Source: Opitutia bacterium (GTDB taxonomy: Bacteria > Verrucomicrobiota > Verrucomicrobiia > Opitutales > Seribacteraceae). Taken from it: a stretch of DNA of 64,000 bases. The DNA is taken from NCBI GenBank assembly GCA_002722545.1, contig PBMI01000045.1, positions 1-64,000 of the forward strand, written 5' to 3'. Each line of letters begins with the position of its first letter. The first letter of the stretch is position 1. The position numbers and the translations under genes are program-made. Positions 8,967-15,923 of this stretch are shown here, one piece after another. The notes under the pieces are model-generated. The model saw only the letters and a program-made list of their open reading frames with translations, was not told the origin of the DNA and made no database searches.

Positions 8967-9141
8967 TAAGCCAGTCGTTAAAATTTTCTACATGTATGAG
9001 TAAACGCCCGTCCTGCGCTCTGCGCCAGTGCTTTTCCTCAAATAGTTGTCCACGCTTAATTTTGCTACGTAGGGCGGCAACGGTGTAACCCGTTGCCTTT
9101 GCCATAGCGTTAAGCGTTACCCACTCAACGTTAAAAGCCAT
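8959..9141 (-). CDS. xis: Excisionase-like DNA-binding protein
   Basis: A 60-aa winged-helix-like protein beginning MAFNVEWVTLNAMAK, with start 9141 chosen for the GGGGG ribosome site five bases upstream rather than the track start at 9204. The pattern of VTL, then GYT..A.RSKI..G, then HW..A.DGR..I.......W strongly resembles the phage excisionase family (Exc-like), which bends attL/attR DNA and directs integrase towards excision. In the circular form this end adjoins the integrase end only after the cargo arm, so xis and int are not in one operon. It follows the DUF3310 gene by two bases. Confidence 0.8.
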   Translation of the reverse strand: MAFNVEWVTLNAMAKATGYTVAALRSKIKRGQLFEEKHWRRAQDGRLLIHVENFNDWLKQ

Positions 9142-9142
9142 A

Positions 9143-9553
9143 TTAACCCCCATTAAGCAGTAGGTGTTCTGCGGCGATAGGGAACAGCTCAAGCTGCCTA
9201 GCACGCGCGATTAGCATTTCATAGTCACCCATAGAGGCAGATATAAGGGCAACTAAAAGCTCGAATTGTTCTCTTTCAAATTCTTCGGCCATTGCTGATA
9301 ACATGCGAATCATACAATAGCCAACGTCCTCAGATACAAAGTTGGGTCTGTATATAAGAGCGTTCTTAATGTAATAATTTCTTTTTCCGCGTTCCAAGTC
9401 GGTTGTGTCTTTCAGGCCATAGCGCCAAATATATTTAAACGCATTACCTGTTGCAAAATCCATATGCCTAATAAAGTGAATAGCCTCCACCGAACGGGTA
9501 TTGTAGTGGGGCGATTTTTCTATTATGTCGTGTTGTTGTGCTGAGTCAGGCAT
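9143..9553 (-). CDS. DUF3310-type phage protein
   Basis: A 136-aa protein whose first 60 residues (HYNTRSVEAIHFIRHMDF, NAFKYIWRYGLKD, DLERGKRNYYI) match the DUF3310 family, which includes T7 gp1.7, a nucleotide kinase-type protein. The rest is helical and unrecognised. It has a clear AAAGGAA ribosome site. It lies between the repressor and xis in the early leftward operon. A role in nucleotide metabolism alongside thyX is plausible but not shown. Confidence 0.75.
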   Translation of the reverse strand: MPDSAQQHDIIEKSPHYNTRSVEAIHFIRHMDFATGNAFKYIWRYGLKDTTDLERGKRNYYIKNALIYRPNFVSEDVGYCMIRMLSAMAEEFEREQFELLVALISASMGDYEMLIARARQLELFPIAAEHLLLNGG

Positions 9554-9581
9554 TTAAATTCCTTTAGTACACACTCGTACT

Positions 9582-10184
9582 CTATCTAAATTTTCTCCCC
9601 CTAGCTTGCGGATTATATACAGACACGACTCTAAAAACGTCGTCTTTAGGGTCAACTAAATAGCGTCTTCCACCTTGCCAGAGTTGTTCTAAGATCTCCC
9701 AGCCTTCTTCGGTTTCTGATAGCTCACCAAACACAATTGGTTGTCCCTTCTTACGAAGGTAAACCACTCTGTCGCCATCCCGTACGTTACCCTTTGGGTT
9801 AACGAGCAGCATTGACCCTTTTCTTAGGCCGAAGTCGTCGTAATCCACTTCTATGAAATACGACTCGTCGCATTCGAGTATGGTTTGTACAAGCACTGAC
9901 GGGTTCGTTGGTTTGCGACCCGACAGTGTTGTTAATACTCGTAACGGCTTCTCGGGAACAGTGTCCGAGGAAGCACCGAAGTCAGATAGTTCTAGCCCAG
10001 TAAAAGCAGTGAACTTGGTCAAAAAGTCAGTGTTAAGCGGAATCGTCCCTCTCAGATATTGACTGAAAGCCGACTGGTTCATGCCCATAGCCTTTGCTGC
10101 TCTGGCCTGACTTAGCGCCGTAGCATCTTTATGGGATGACCATGCAAGCTGTACTTTCTTTAGTACATCATTACTGTATTCCAT
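9582..10184 (-). CDS. Phage repressor, HTH plus S24-like C-terminal domain
   Basis: A 200-aa CI/Cro-like regulator with start 10184 (MEYSNDV); the track start at 10250 would place coding sequence across the operator. Residues 20-60 form a helix-turn-helix (QARAAKAMGMNQSAFSQYLRG). The C-terminal half resembles the S24 fold (RKGSMLLVNPKGNVRDGDRVVYLRKK), but the usual GxSM catalytic Ser box reads YDDFG, and no clear catalytic Lys pairs with it. RecA-stimulated self-cleavage therefore looks unlikely. A perfect operator palindrome sits between its own -35 and -10, which suggests autoregulation. It is the best candidate for binding the dispersed AACAGTnnnACTGTT sites. Confidence 0.82.
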   Translation of the reverse strand: MEYSNDVLKKVQLAWSSHKDATALSQARAAKAMGMNQSAFSQYLRGTIPLNTDFLTKFTAFTGLELSDFGASSDTVPEKPLRVLTTLSGRKPTNPSVLVQTILECDESYFIEVDYDDFGLRKGSMLLVNPKGNVRDGDRVVYLRKKGQPIVFGELSETEEGWEILEQLWQGGRRYLVDPKDDVFRVVSVYNPQARGRKFR

Positions 10185-10221
10185 CTTAAAAATCCCCGTT
10201 GTGGTTGTTTTGCTTATACAT

Positions 10222-10250
10222 AATTTAACAGTAGCACTGTTACATGTCAA
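10222..10250 (-). promoter_or_regulatory. Repressor promoter with perfect operator in its spacer
   Basis: Reading leftward: TTGACA (10245-10250), 17-bp spacer, TAAATT (10222-10227). The perfect palindrome AACAGTAGCACTGTT (10227-10241) fills the spacer. Binding here would block RNA polymerase, so the repressor probably controls itself. Confidence 0.75.
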
Positions 10251-10318
10251 CGCATATGTTAACGTTTGCTAAGACATGAACACCACATTCGGAGTGGCCT
10301 CCAGCCGATCTAGCCTCC

Positions 10319-10774
10319 TTATAATCGATGGTCTGAAAGCCCTCCCTCTAATGTAGTTTCCTCAATAAACGTTGCTATAGCTGTGTAGTTTAATTTTTCT
10401 GCACGATTGGCAAATTCTTCGGCGGTTATGCCGTTAACCCATTCGCTAGGGTCAGTTAGGACAACACCACAAACTTGTCGTTGATGTTTTATGGCTTCAC
10501 AGCCGATGATCACTACTGCAAGCTCATTGGCCTCTACAGCTTCATTAAGCCATAATAGCTGCTGTGCAGATAAGTCGGGCTTAACGACCGTCGTAGGCCG
10601 CTTGGGTAGTGTCTTTATGAATTTGTACTCAGCCCATAACGGACGTTTTCCATTGCGGTGTCGATAAAATGCGTCAGGTACGCCACCCGCGAAATTATCG
10701 TTGATTTTCCACGTACGCATTATGTCAGAACTCAGCTTTTTGCCGACGTTCGCTGTGTACTGTGACTCAATCAT
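10319..10774 (-). CDS. VRR-NUC/PD-(D/E)xK-type nuclease
   Basis: A 151-aa protein with GGVPDAFY near residue 30 followed by PLWAEYKFIK near 47, giving the PD...ExK core of restriction-like nucleases, closest in style to VRR-NUC or phage Holliday-junction/endonuclease families. The remaining residues include a QQLLWLNEA helix typical of the group. Its ATG overlaps the stop of the exonuclease gene (TAATG), so translation is coupled. Likely role: DNA processing or branch cleavage during replication and recombination. The exact substrate is not determined. Confidence 0.72.
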   Translation of the reverse strand: MIESQYTANVGKKLSSDIMRTWKINDNFAGGVPDAFYRHRNGKRPLWAEYKFIKTLPKRPTTVVKPDLSAQQLLWLNEAVEANELAVVIIGCEAIKHQRQVCGVVLTDPSEWVNGITAEEFANRAEKLNYTAIATFIEETTLEGGLSDHRL

Positions 10775-11322
10775 TACAGGCCTAACGCCTCTAGTCGTTT
10801 GAATAGAGTATGCGCTTGTGCCTCCGCATCGAATAATGCGTGATGGGCAACAGTTGGCTCAACTCGTTCAATTTGCGGGGTTAGGTTCTTAATAGTGCGG
10901 TAACACATATCGCCTCTGTATGACCAAGGGCGGGGGAGGCCACAAATCTTGAAGGCTTCGGCTATCAGAGCATTGTCCATTGCTACACCATCACCCCATA
11001 GACGTATCTCATCTGCTGGTACACCTTTCGATTGTTCAGCGATAAACTCGCTTAGCTCGATTAGTGCGTCTTTAACTGGCTTATGTGCGTAGTTACCCTT
11101 GAACTCGTCACGCGCTGCTTGCTCTTGCTGTAGCCACCATAGGACGGTACTCGCGTCGATGTTGAAACCCGCTTTTTGGCTATCTTCGAGACTAATACGA
11201 GTGTAGTAGCCTTTGTGTATCTTTTTGTTTTTTAAATCCATTGGAACAATGCCGATTGACAGAATCGCGTCACCTGCGTTCGTGCCCATAGACTCGATGT
11301 CCACCATGTAATCGCTGACCAT
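10774..11322 (-). CDS. DnaQ-fold 3'-5' exonuclease
   Basis: A 182-aa DEDD exonuclease. Exo I is MVDIESMG (residues 6-13), Exo II lies in LWGDGVAMDNALI (near 110), and Exo III is HHALFDAEAQ near 160 with the HxxxxD spacing of DEDDh enzymes. The sequence resembles the phage ExoVIII-like / Rv2179c-type exonuclease group. It follows a double hairpin terminator upstream and is coupled to the nuclease gene downstream. It probably trims DNA or RNA ends during replication; the polymerase at 20477 carries its own proofreading domain. Confidence 0.82.
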   Translation of the reverse strand: MVSDYMVDIESMGTNAGDAILSIGIVPMDLKNKKIHKGYYTRISLEDSQKAGFNIDASTVLWWLQQEQAARDEFKGNYAHKPVKDALIELSEFIAEQSKGVPADEIRLWGDGVAMDNALIAEAFKICGLPRPWSYRGDMCYRTIKNLTPQIERVEPTVAHHALFDAEAQAHTLFKRLEALGL

Positions 11323-11507
11323 TATATTCTCCTGTTACCATTGGCCACCAAAAATTTAAGGCGCTAATGTAAAGTATTGTAAAGGTGTTTTGAAGTGTTA
11401 ATTTTATGAAATTTAATAAAAAATTAATTGTTAACTAAAGATTCAAAAAATAGTAAATTTTTATGATCAAACTTTAAACATTCATTCATTTTGCTTTAAT
11501 ATTTTAC

Positions 11508-11559
11508 ACAAAAAAGCCGACCCAAAAACGAGTCGGCCAATGCCCTAAAGTGGTAGGGC
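11508..11559 (-). terminator. Leftward terminator with two hairpins
   Basis: Reading leftward, a GCCCTA/TAGGGC hairpin (11542-11559) is followed by a GCCGAC/GTCGGC hairpin (11516-11537) and a T-run (the A-run 11509-11515 on the plus strand). It ends the transcript of the gene at 11562. The gap 11323-11507 beyond it is AT-rich with no gene. Confidence 0.85.
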
Positions 11560-11561
11560 TA

Positions 11562-12269
11562 TTATGCTGCTTCGGTCTTTGAAGAAAATAAAGCGCTATA
11601 CATTTCAACAGCTTGATCGTATAACTCGTCGGGAGCATGAGCTACAAGTGATACGTCGTAATTGAAGAAATTACCTGAGCTATTAGACTCAGACACAACG
11701 CCTAATTGCCACACACAACCAAAGCGAGGGTTGCCTTGTTTTTCTTCGTCATTAATCAGGGTATTCCAGATTCGTGACTTTTTGACTTTAACCCCCGGCA
11801 TATCAAGTAGTGCAACAGATTTCGGATTACCTTCGTCGTCTAGAAGTAATACTAGGTGAGTAGGGTTCTCAGAAATATCATGGTCTTTAACCGCTAGACC
11901 TTGTTCTTCTAGTGCGTCTAGGGCTTCTTGTTCTGTGTCGTATGAACCGACCATACCGCCACCTAACTTACGCTTACGCCATACAACGATTTTCTTTGTA
12001 AAGCTTAAATTGATTAGGAAAAGCGATGTGTACAGTTCTTCTGTAACGCTATTCATGATCATACCAGCTTGCGCACCTTCAACTTGTTTAGGGTTACCAG
12101 GCTCTACTTCTGGGTTGATCATTTGTAACAATTTCAAGCGAGGAATGGCTAAATCGTCTGTGGTTACATTCTCTGAGCCACGGCCAACGTAATCGCCACG
12201 TTCTTCGATAGTTGCTACACCTGTGAACTTATCCTCTGCTTTTACAGCTACGTTTGTGTTATTAGCCAT
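11562..12269 (-). CDS. Phage early protein of unknown function
   Basis: A 235-aa protein I cannot place firmly. It has a disordered N-terminus, then IPRLKLLQMINPEVEPGN, a central region with VVWRKRKLGGGMVGSYDTEQEALDAL, and a C-terminal domain ending in an acidic/alanine tail. Similar proteins occur in replication modules of phages with AEP primases, and single-stranded-DNA binding is a possibility, but no OB-fold motif is clear. It is a monocistronic unit: its own promoter-operator and a hairpin lie upstream, and a double terminator lies downstream, which suggests strong separate expression. Confidence 0.6.
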   Translation of the reverse strand: MANNTNVAVKAEDKFTGVATIEERGDYVGRGSENVTTDDLAIPRLKLLQMINPEVEPGNPKQVEGAQAGMIMNSVTEELYTSLFLINLSFTKKIVVWRKRKLGGGMVGSYDTEQEALDALEEQGLAVKDHDISENPTHLVLLLDDEGNPKSVALLDMPGVKVKKSRIWNTLINDEEKQGNPRFGCVWQLGVVSESNSSGNFFNYDVSLVAHAPDELYDQAVEMYSALFSSKTEAA

Positions 12270-12317
12270 GATGGTATTCCTTATATTCGTTATTTGTTAA
12301 TCGTTAATGAGTCATTG

Positions 12318-12372
12318 GATCAAATAATTTGATCGAAAAACCCCCAACAACTGACTAGGAAGTAGGGGGTTA
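12318..12372 (-). terminator. Leader hairpin/terminator plus palindrome upstream of 12269
   Basis: AACCCCC/GGGGGTT (12339-12345 and 12365-12371) followed leftward by a T5 run forms an intrinsic terminator. Directly after it is the perfect palindrome GATCAAAT-A-ATTTGATC (12318-12334). Both lie between the promoter at 12419-12447 and the start codon at 12269, so this may be an attenuator rather than only an operon end. Confidence 0.65.
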
Positions 12373-12418
12373 GCAAGCAACCACAACAAGTACATAGAGA
12401 GAACCAGTTGAGGTCGCA

Positions 12419-12460
12419 ATATTAGTATTACTGTTAAAATAAGTCAACAGTGTTACTAAT
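12419..12460 (-). promoter_or_regulatory. Leftward promoter with paired operators
   Basis: Leftward -35 TTGACT (12442-12447), 17-bp spacer, -10 TAATAT (12419-12424). Operators ATTAGTATTACTGTT (12421-12435) and AACAGTGTTACTAAT (12446-12460) each match the consensus at 13 of 15 and cover the -10/spacer and the -35. Their centres are 25 bp apart. Confidence 0.7.
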
Positions 12461-12888
12461 TAATTTTTACGCACCGATAGTTTTCGCACTCGAACAGGCT
12501 TTACACCTGCTAGTGAGTCACCCATCGAAATAAGCTCTCTGAATGGCGCTGCATTGACTTTACGCTGTAGAAGGTAAAATGCATCATTGTCTTTAATGTG
12601 CTCGTACAATGCGTCCCAATCAGTAACAGAGGGCTGTGTTTCTTCACTCATAGATACAGCGCCTATGCCAACGTAAGCCACTTTTTCGCCTACTTCTAAG
12701 GTTGCCTTTAAGTAGTTCTCAAGCTCGGTTTTACGCTCTTTCAGGGCTTTTAATTGCTCAGCTTCTATTAGAGCTATCTCGCGACGTACGCGAAATAACT
12801 CGGTAACTACAGCCTTACGGTCTGGTAGCTCGCTAGCGGGGATATCTGATAGGTCAAATTCTTCTTTTAACTTCTCTGCTGCTGACAT
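12460..12888 (-). CDS. Unknown early protein with coiled coil
   Basis: A 142-aa protein with a predicted coiled coil (about residues 25-60, FRVRREIALIEAEQLKALKERKTELENY), then a small beta-containing domain and a basic tail (VRVRKLSVRKN). No family is recognised. It follows the 123-aa gene at 12890 after one base, and the two helical proteins may work together. They lie directly downstream of the helicase gene in a leftward replication operon, so a role in replication or recombination is a guess. Its stop codon overlaps the operator at 12446-12460. Confidence 0.6.
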   Translation of the reverse strand: MSAAEKLKEEFDLSDIPASELPDRKAVVTELFRVRREIALIEAEQLKALKERKTELENYLKATLEVGEKVAYVGIGAVSMSEETQPSVTDWDALYEHIKDNDAFYLLQRKVNAAPFRELISMGDSLAGVKPVRVRKLSVRKN

Positions 12889-12889
12889 T

Positions 12890-13261
12890 TTATGCTGCCT
12901 CTTGTTCTGTGTTTTCAGCTAATTCCTTTGGGACACGGCAACCAGCCTCGAAGAAAGCGTGTAACTTGTCCATCGCTTCGTCGAATGCTTGCACTTTGGT
13001 TACTGGCGTAGTTTGCAACTTGGCATTTAGTCGTTTGCACTCGGCGGTTAGCTTCGTTATCTCGTCAAGGTTCAAGTCGGCCATAGCGCTTTTTAAACCT
13101 TCTTCAGCTTCAACTAACTTCTCGCGTGTTTCTTCGAAGTCGCTACCGAACTCAACAACTTGCTTGCGCGTGTGGCGAACGTCTTTTACGGCCTCGTTGA
13201 ACGCTTCAAGGTCAAAGTCTGCTGCTGTGATTTGGAATTTGTTTAAAGGTAAGTTGCTCAT
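12890..13261 (-). CDS. Unknown early coiled-coil protein
   Basis: A 123-aa acidic, almost wholly helical protein (KQVVEFGSDFEETREKLVEAEEGLKSAM) ending in an acidic alanine tail. No enzymatic motif or zinc site is seen. It lies between the helicase and the 142-aa coiled-coil gene with very short gaps, so it belongs to the same leftward transcript. Function unknown. Confidence 0.6.
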   Translation of the reverse strand: MSNLPLNKFQITAADFDLEAFNEAVKDVRHTRKQVVEFGSDFEETREKLVEAEEGLKSAMADLNLDEITKLTAECKRLNAKLQTTPVTKVQAFDEAMDKLHAFFEAGCRVPKELAENTEQEAA

Positions 13262-13292
13262 AATGGTTCTCTCTATAATGTAAAAGTTGTGG

Positions 13293-14678
13293 TTAGGCTG
13301 CTTGCGACAGTCCTGCGATAGTGTTTAGTAAGTCAATCATGTTCATCTGCTTGTTGAGCATCTTCTGGTAGACTTCTTCTTCTACCGTTTCCTCAGCCGC
13401 AATATGAATAATCTCGGTCTTACGTTTTTGGCCTGTTCGTACGATACGGTGGTTAAACTGCTCGTATAGGTCGGCACGATAAGTAGGGCTTGCCCAAATA
13501 ACACGATTCGCCATAGTCAATGTCAAACCGTGCCCCGCTGATTGTGGGTGAGCGAAAATCACTTGAATGTTGCCCTGCTGAAATTGATGAACGATTCGGT
13601 TACGCTCCAATGATGGCGTGTCACCATCTATTACCGCGTAAGTAATCTTTCGTTTTTTGGCCTCGGCTATTAGGCCGTCACGTTGATGTGTCCAGTTGAA
13701 CGCAACAAGCGCGTGGTCTGTCTCTTCAACCAAATCAAGCACCAGCTCATAACGTTCTTTGTGTACGTTAATGACTGATCCATCTTCGTTGTACACGCCA
13801 CCCGACAGCGTTTGCAGTAGCTTCTGCATACGTGAACCCGCGTGGACGGCATTCAGCATTTCGCCGCTCTCCAACGCCAATACTGACTCACGTTTAAGGA
13901 ACTCGTAGTCACGGCGTATCTTCTTAGGTAGCTCAACCGTTACCTCTCGGTAAATGGTCTCTGGCAACTCTTGAACGTCATCAAGCGCAACACGGGAAGT
14001 AATGTCAGATAGCATCAGTGTCACATGGTCTGCGGCACCGGCTTTATCAACCCATTTCGTTGCCCCAATTGGCGCACCCGCAATGACTTGTGGATCACAT
14101 ACTTGTTGACGAAAGCCAAAGAAGTTTTTGCCAAGGCGCTCACCTCGGTCTATGAGGAACGCTAAGTGCCAAATGTCGAGAATGGTGTTAGGGGAGGGTG
14201 TACCCGTCATAAGTGCCATTTTCTCAATGTCACCTGCTATACGGTTAATTGACTTGGAACGCATGGACGTTCTGTTTCGGAAGGCGTCACCCTCGTCAAC
14301 AATGAGGACATCGAATTTAGGCGCGTAGCCCTCGTTGTCTATCATCTTAACCGTGTCGTGGTTCGTGATTACCCATTGGGCATTACCTTCGAAGGCTTTA
14401 CGTTTTTTGGCGGCAGTACCCGCAGCGATAGCGTAGGTTGCTTCGGGCCAGCCGAAACGCAGGTCTTTAGCCCACGCTGGCGTTAAAATGGATAGTGGTG
14501 CGAGTACAAGAACACGCGCGTCAGGCCAGTATGTTTTCACTGCATGAATGCAGGCGAGCGTTTTGCCCGTCCCGCATCCATCGAAGTTCAACACGCGCTC
14601 TTTATCACCCCACAGGTTAGCAAATGCCTCTTGGTGGGCGAACGGCTTAAATGTCGGTTTCTCTTTTTTATGCAACAT
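13293..14678 (-). CDS. SNF2/SF2-type DNA helicase or translocase
   Basis: A 461-aa protein with a full two-domain SF2 core: Q-like PFAHQEAFANLW, motif I DGCGTGKTLA (near residue 34), motif II IVDEGD (near 128), motif III LMTGTPSPN (near 155), and C-terminal motifs V/VI (GLTLTMANRVIW, QFNHRIVRTGQKR). The last matches the SNF2 RxxRxGQ form. It should move on DNA using ATP. Its start overlaps the end of the RecB/Cas4-like nuclease by 11 bases, suggesting a helicase-nuclease pair in replication or recombination. Confidence 0.9.
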   Translation of the reverse strand: MLHKKEKPTFKPFAHQEAFANLWGDKERVLNFDGCGTGKTLACIHAVKTYWPDARVLVLAPLSILTPAWAKDLRFGWPEATYAIAAGTAAKKRKAFEGNAQWVITNHDTVKMIDNEGYAPKFDVLIVDEGDAFRNRTSMRSKSINRIAGDIEKMALMTGTPSPNTILDIWHLAFLIDRGERLGKNFFGFRQQVCDPQVIAGAPIGATKWVDKAGAADHVTLMLSDITSRVALDDVQELPETIYREVTVELPKKIRRDYEFLKRESVLALESGEMLNAVHAGSRMQKLLQTLSGGVYNEDGSVINVHKERYELVLDLVEETDHALVAFNWTHQRDGLIAEAKKRKITYAVIDGDTPSLERNRIVHQFQQGNIQVIFAHPQSAGHGLTLTMANRVIWASPTYRADLYEQFNHRIVRTGQKRKTEIIHIAAEETVEEEVYQKMLNKQMNMIDLLNTIAGLSQAA

Positions 14679-15702
14679 CTAAACCTCGATAGTGGTCAAA
14701 ACCACATGCGCCGTTACCGTATGCTTTACCATCACGGTTAGTGTTGCAGCCGTACTCACAGAAACGACAGGTATGCGCGTTAGCTGTAGGTATGAAGTCT
14801 TTGGTCATTGTTAGTTTCTTGGCACGGTTATGGTAGCGAAGTAATAACATGCCGAGCTGACGACGGTTGAACGTGCGAACCATCTTGGTGCCGTCGTCTA
14901 AATACCAAAACTCGACCTTAAACACGTCAATCTCAGGGAATCGGTGCATCGTGTGCAGCGCGTAGCTTAGCCCTTGGTCAGCGTGTTTCATTTCGTTGCC
15001 AAACTTCTGACCTGTTTTATAGTCAATGATGCGGCATGAGTTTTCATTCTCACGGATGAACACGTCAAGTTTCGCACGGCCCCACAGCTCGTCGTCATCC
15101 CAATCGCACGGCGACCAATCTTTGCGGATACCCCAATTTTCTTCCATCGTGATTTTACCTTCACGGTAGTCCTCACGCAGACTAGAGAAGTCCGCTGAGA
15201 ATTGGTCGAACTTGGTGCGGTTGTCCGCTGGCAATTCTTCTACGTCACCACGAACCCATGCCTCGCAGCCGTCGTGAATGACTGTTCCGCGTTGTGCGGC
15301 TTCACCAGACTCAACAGGTATTTTATCTACTTTGCCTAGTTTGACTGCCCATTGACAGTTTTCGAACTTCTTGAGCGTTGAGAATGACCAGGCTTTGACA
15401 GCTGCTGTTGGGAAGTCGACGACCATAGCGCCGCGTTCATCTTCTCGCGTTTGCTTCGCTTGTTTAAGTGCATCCGATAGAGCATTCAAATCTCCCGCTT
15501 TTTTAATCTTGTTGTTCTTTGGTGCTTGCGTGATTACCGCTTTTTGTTTTGTTTCTTTAGCACGAGCGCCTAGCATTGCTGCTAGACCCTCCTTGCTATC
15601 AGCTTTCACAGCGTCCGAAGGCTTGGGCGTACTGCTTTTGCCTTGAATTGTTTGTTGACCAGACTCAGCGGCCTTGGCCTTAAGTTTGGCAGCAAAGTCC
15701 AT
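14668..15702 (-). CDS. RecB/Cas4-like PD-(D/E)xK exonuclease
   Basis: A 344-aa protein with start 15702 (MDFAAKLK), chosen because it overlaps the glutaredoxin stop (TAATG); the track start adds 14 unlikely residues. After a low-complexity, basic N-terminus (1-110), the nuclease core shows WSFSTLKKFENC, RGTVIHDGCEAW, LDVFIRE and IIDYKTGQ, that is the PDDEXK_1 pattern with GxxxH, D and DxK. The C-terminus has HTCRFCEYGC and a further Cys, resembling the iron-sulphur cluster cysteines of Cas4/AddB nucleases. It probably resects DNA ends together with the adjacent helicase. Confidence 0.83.
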   Translation of the reverse strand: MDFAAKLKAKAAESGQQTIQGKSSTPKPSDAVKADSKEGLAAMLGARAKETKQKAVITQAPKNNKIKKAGDLNALSDALKQAKQTREDERGAMVVDFPTAAVKAWSFSTLKKFENCQWAVKLGKVDKIPVESGEAAQRGTVIHDGCEAWVRGDVEELPADNRTKFDQFSADFSSLREDYREGKITMEENWGIRKDWSPCDWDDDELWGRAKLDVFIRENENSCRIIDYKTGQKFGNEMKHADQGLSYALHTMHRFPEIDVFKVEFWYLDDGTKMVRTFNRRQLGMLLLRYHNRAKKLTMTKDFIPTANAHTCRFCEYGCNTNRDGKAYGNGACGFDHYRGLDVA

Positions 15703-15923
15703 TACGCGGCCTCCTTCCCAAAGCGGCGAATGAACGCCGCACAATCGTCTATCCCTATGTAAATCTCACCATTATGCTCAATCGCTGGCGCTGAGCGGAG
15801 GCCATGTGGATTACTCTCCGAGAGGCGAACAACATCAAGTTCTACGCCAGCTAGCTCAGCGTATGATTTAACGTCAGGGCAGAATTTACATCCTCGGGCA
15901 GTGTATAAGATTGGCTTTTTCAT
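15702..15923 (-). CDS. Glutaredoxin-like protein
   Basis: A 73-aa thioredoxin-fold protein with the redox motif CKFC at residues 12-15, a cis-proline region (SAPAI) and a short final helix. Glutaredoxins reduce disulphides, classically recharging ribonucleotide reductase, but no nrd gene lies in this window, so it would serve the host enzyme or another partner such as the neighbouring nuclease. It is sandwiched between the primase-helicase (4-base overlap) and the Cas4-like gene. Confidence 0.85.
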   Translation of the reverse strand: MKKPILYTARGCKFCPDVKSYAELAGVELDVVRLSESNPHGLRSAPAIEHNGEIYIGIDDCAAFIRRFGKEAA

